From Kastovskya adunca ATA6-11-RM4 (GTDB lineage: Bacteria > Cyanobacteriota > Cyanobacteriia > Cyanobacteriales > Coleofasciculaceae), in contig JAHHHJ010000030.1 in NCBI GenBank assembly GCA_019359445.1, positions 1 to 40,385 on the forward strand: 40,385 bases of DNA, read 5' to 3'. Below are positions 40,282 through 40,385 of the stretch, piece after piece. Position 1 is the stretch's first letter, and each line of letters begins with the position of its first letter. Made by a program: the position numbers and the translations under genes. A model generated the notes under the pieces. It worked only from the letters and a program-made list of their open reading frames with translations. It did no database searches and was not told the DNA's origin.

Positions 40282-40302
40282 CCCACCTCTTTTAAGGGTG
40301 GG
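40282..40302. repeat. IS200/IS605-like hairpin near the window edge
   Basis: CCCACC (40282-40287), bulged T40288, CTT, loop TT, AAG, GGTGGG (40297-40302). This is a 9-bp stem with one bulged T and a TT loop, the same design as the element end at 25988-26008. A partial copy of the motif (GCGCCCACCT then TTTTTAAG) follows at about 40351. No transposase is seen before the window ends at 40385. Confidence 0.55.
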
Positions 40303-40385
40303 ATGAAAGAAAGCGAGGCGTCCAGCTAGAAAACGCAGTTTTTAAAAAGCGCCCACCTGTTTTTAAGCCATAATTAGAGAATGTT

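Noticed and set aside
1-40385. tRNA, rRNA or prophage genes
   Set aside because: None seen: no cloverleaf ending in a T-arm GGTTCGANTCC pattern that also had a matching acceptor stem, and no rRNA or phage structural genes.

Overview
The window is chromosomal DNA of a beta-cyanobacterium. Evidence: a complete beta-carboxysome operon (ccmK2-K1-L-M-N-O), a divergent CO2-uptake NDH-1 operon (ndhF4-ndhD4-cupB), very frequent HIP1 octamers (GCGATCGC), a 6S RNA directly after purK, and short tandem repeats of the kind common in filamentous or large-genome cyanobacteria. The genus cannot be fixed from this sequence.

Layout. 1-3222: a secreted pentapeptide-repeat protein, an FkbM methyltransferase, purK and 6S RNA. 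3220-14780: a signalling island with a SpoIIE/RsbU-like phosphatase and RsbW-like kinase pair, a NarL/LuxR response regulator, two tandem paralogous sensor histidine kinases, an Rcp1-like receiver and a large REC-PAS-GAF-GAF hybrid kinase. 14807-24851: the inorganic-carbon locus. NdhF4, NdhD4 and CupB convert CO2 to bicarbonate at the membrane. CcmK2/K1/L/O form the shell. CcmM (active-site gamma-carbonic anhydrase plus three Rubisco-small-subunit-like modules) and CcmN (with an encapsulation peptide) organise the carboxysome interior. 24852-28380: a remodelled region with a glutathione S-transferase gene cut by an IS200/IS605-type element, an epoxide-hydrolase-like enzyme and a small cyanobacterial conserved protein. 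28392-30366: a secreted protein, a zinc alcohol dehydrogenase and a small zinc-ribbon protein. 30903-39544: a GT39-type membrane glycosyltransferase with tandem-repeat arrays in its coding sequence, and a dipeptide/oligopeptide ABC transporter (dppA-B-C on the minus strand, a fused double ATPase divergent on the plus strand). 39606-40385: a DUF433 antitoxin with a frameshifted DUF5615-type toxin, and an IS605-like hairpin at the window edge.

The most notable observations are these. (1) A 586-bp element has split the GST gene exactly between a TTAC and a TCAA cleavage tetranucleotide. Removing it restores a 202-codon frame. It carries a 50-aa ribbon-helix-helix gene and a decayed tnpB/omega-RNA-like right end whose adjacent 'guide' would match the empty allele. 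(2) The ccmK2 leader contains nested inverted repeats, with a possible alternative pairing, ending two bases before the Shine-Dalgarno sequence. (3) The glycosyltransferase reading frame contains 7-bp and 8-bp tandem arrays, both stop-free in every frame, as expected of a frame-switching contingency locus. (4) Two CcmM modules are almost identical in DNA, with only silent differences, while the redox-type cysteine pair is only in the third.

Everything here comes from reading the sequence and from general family knowledge. No database search or folding computation was run.
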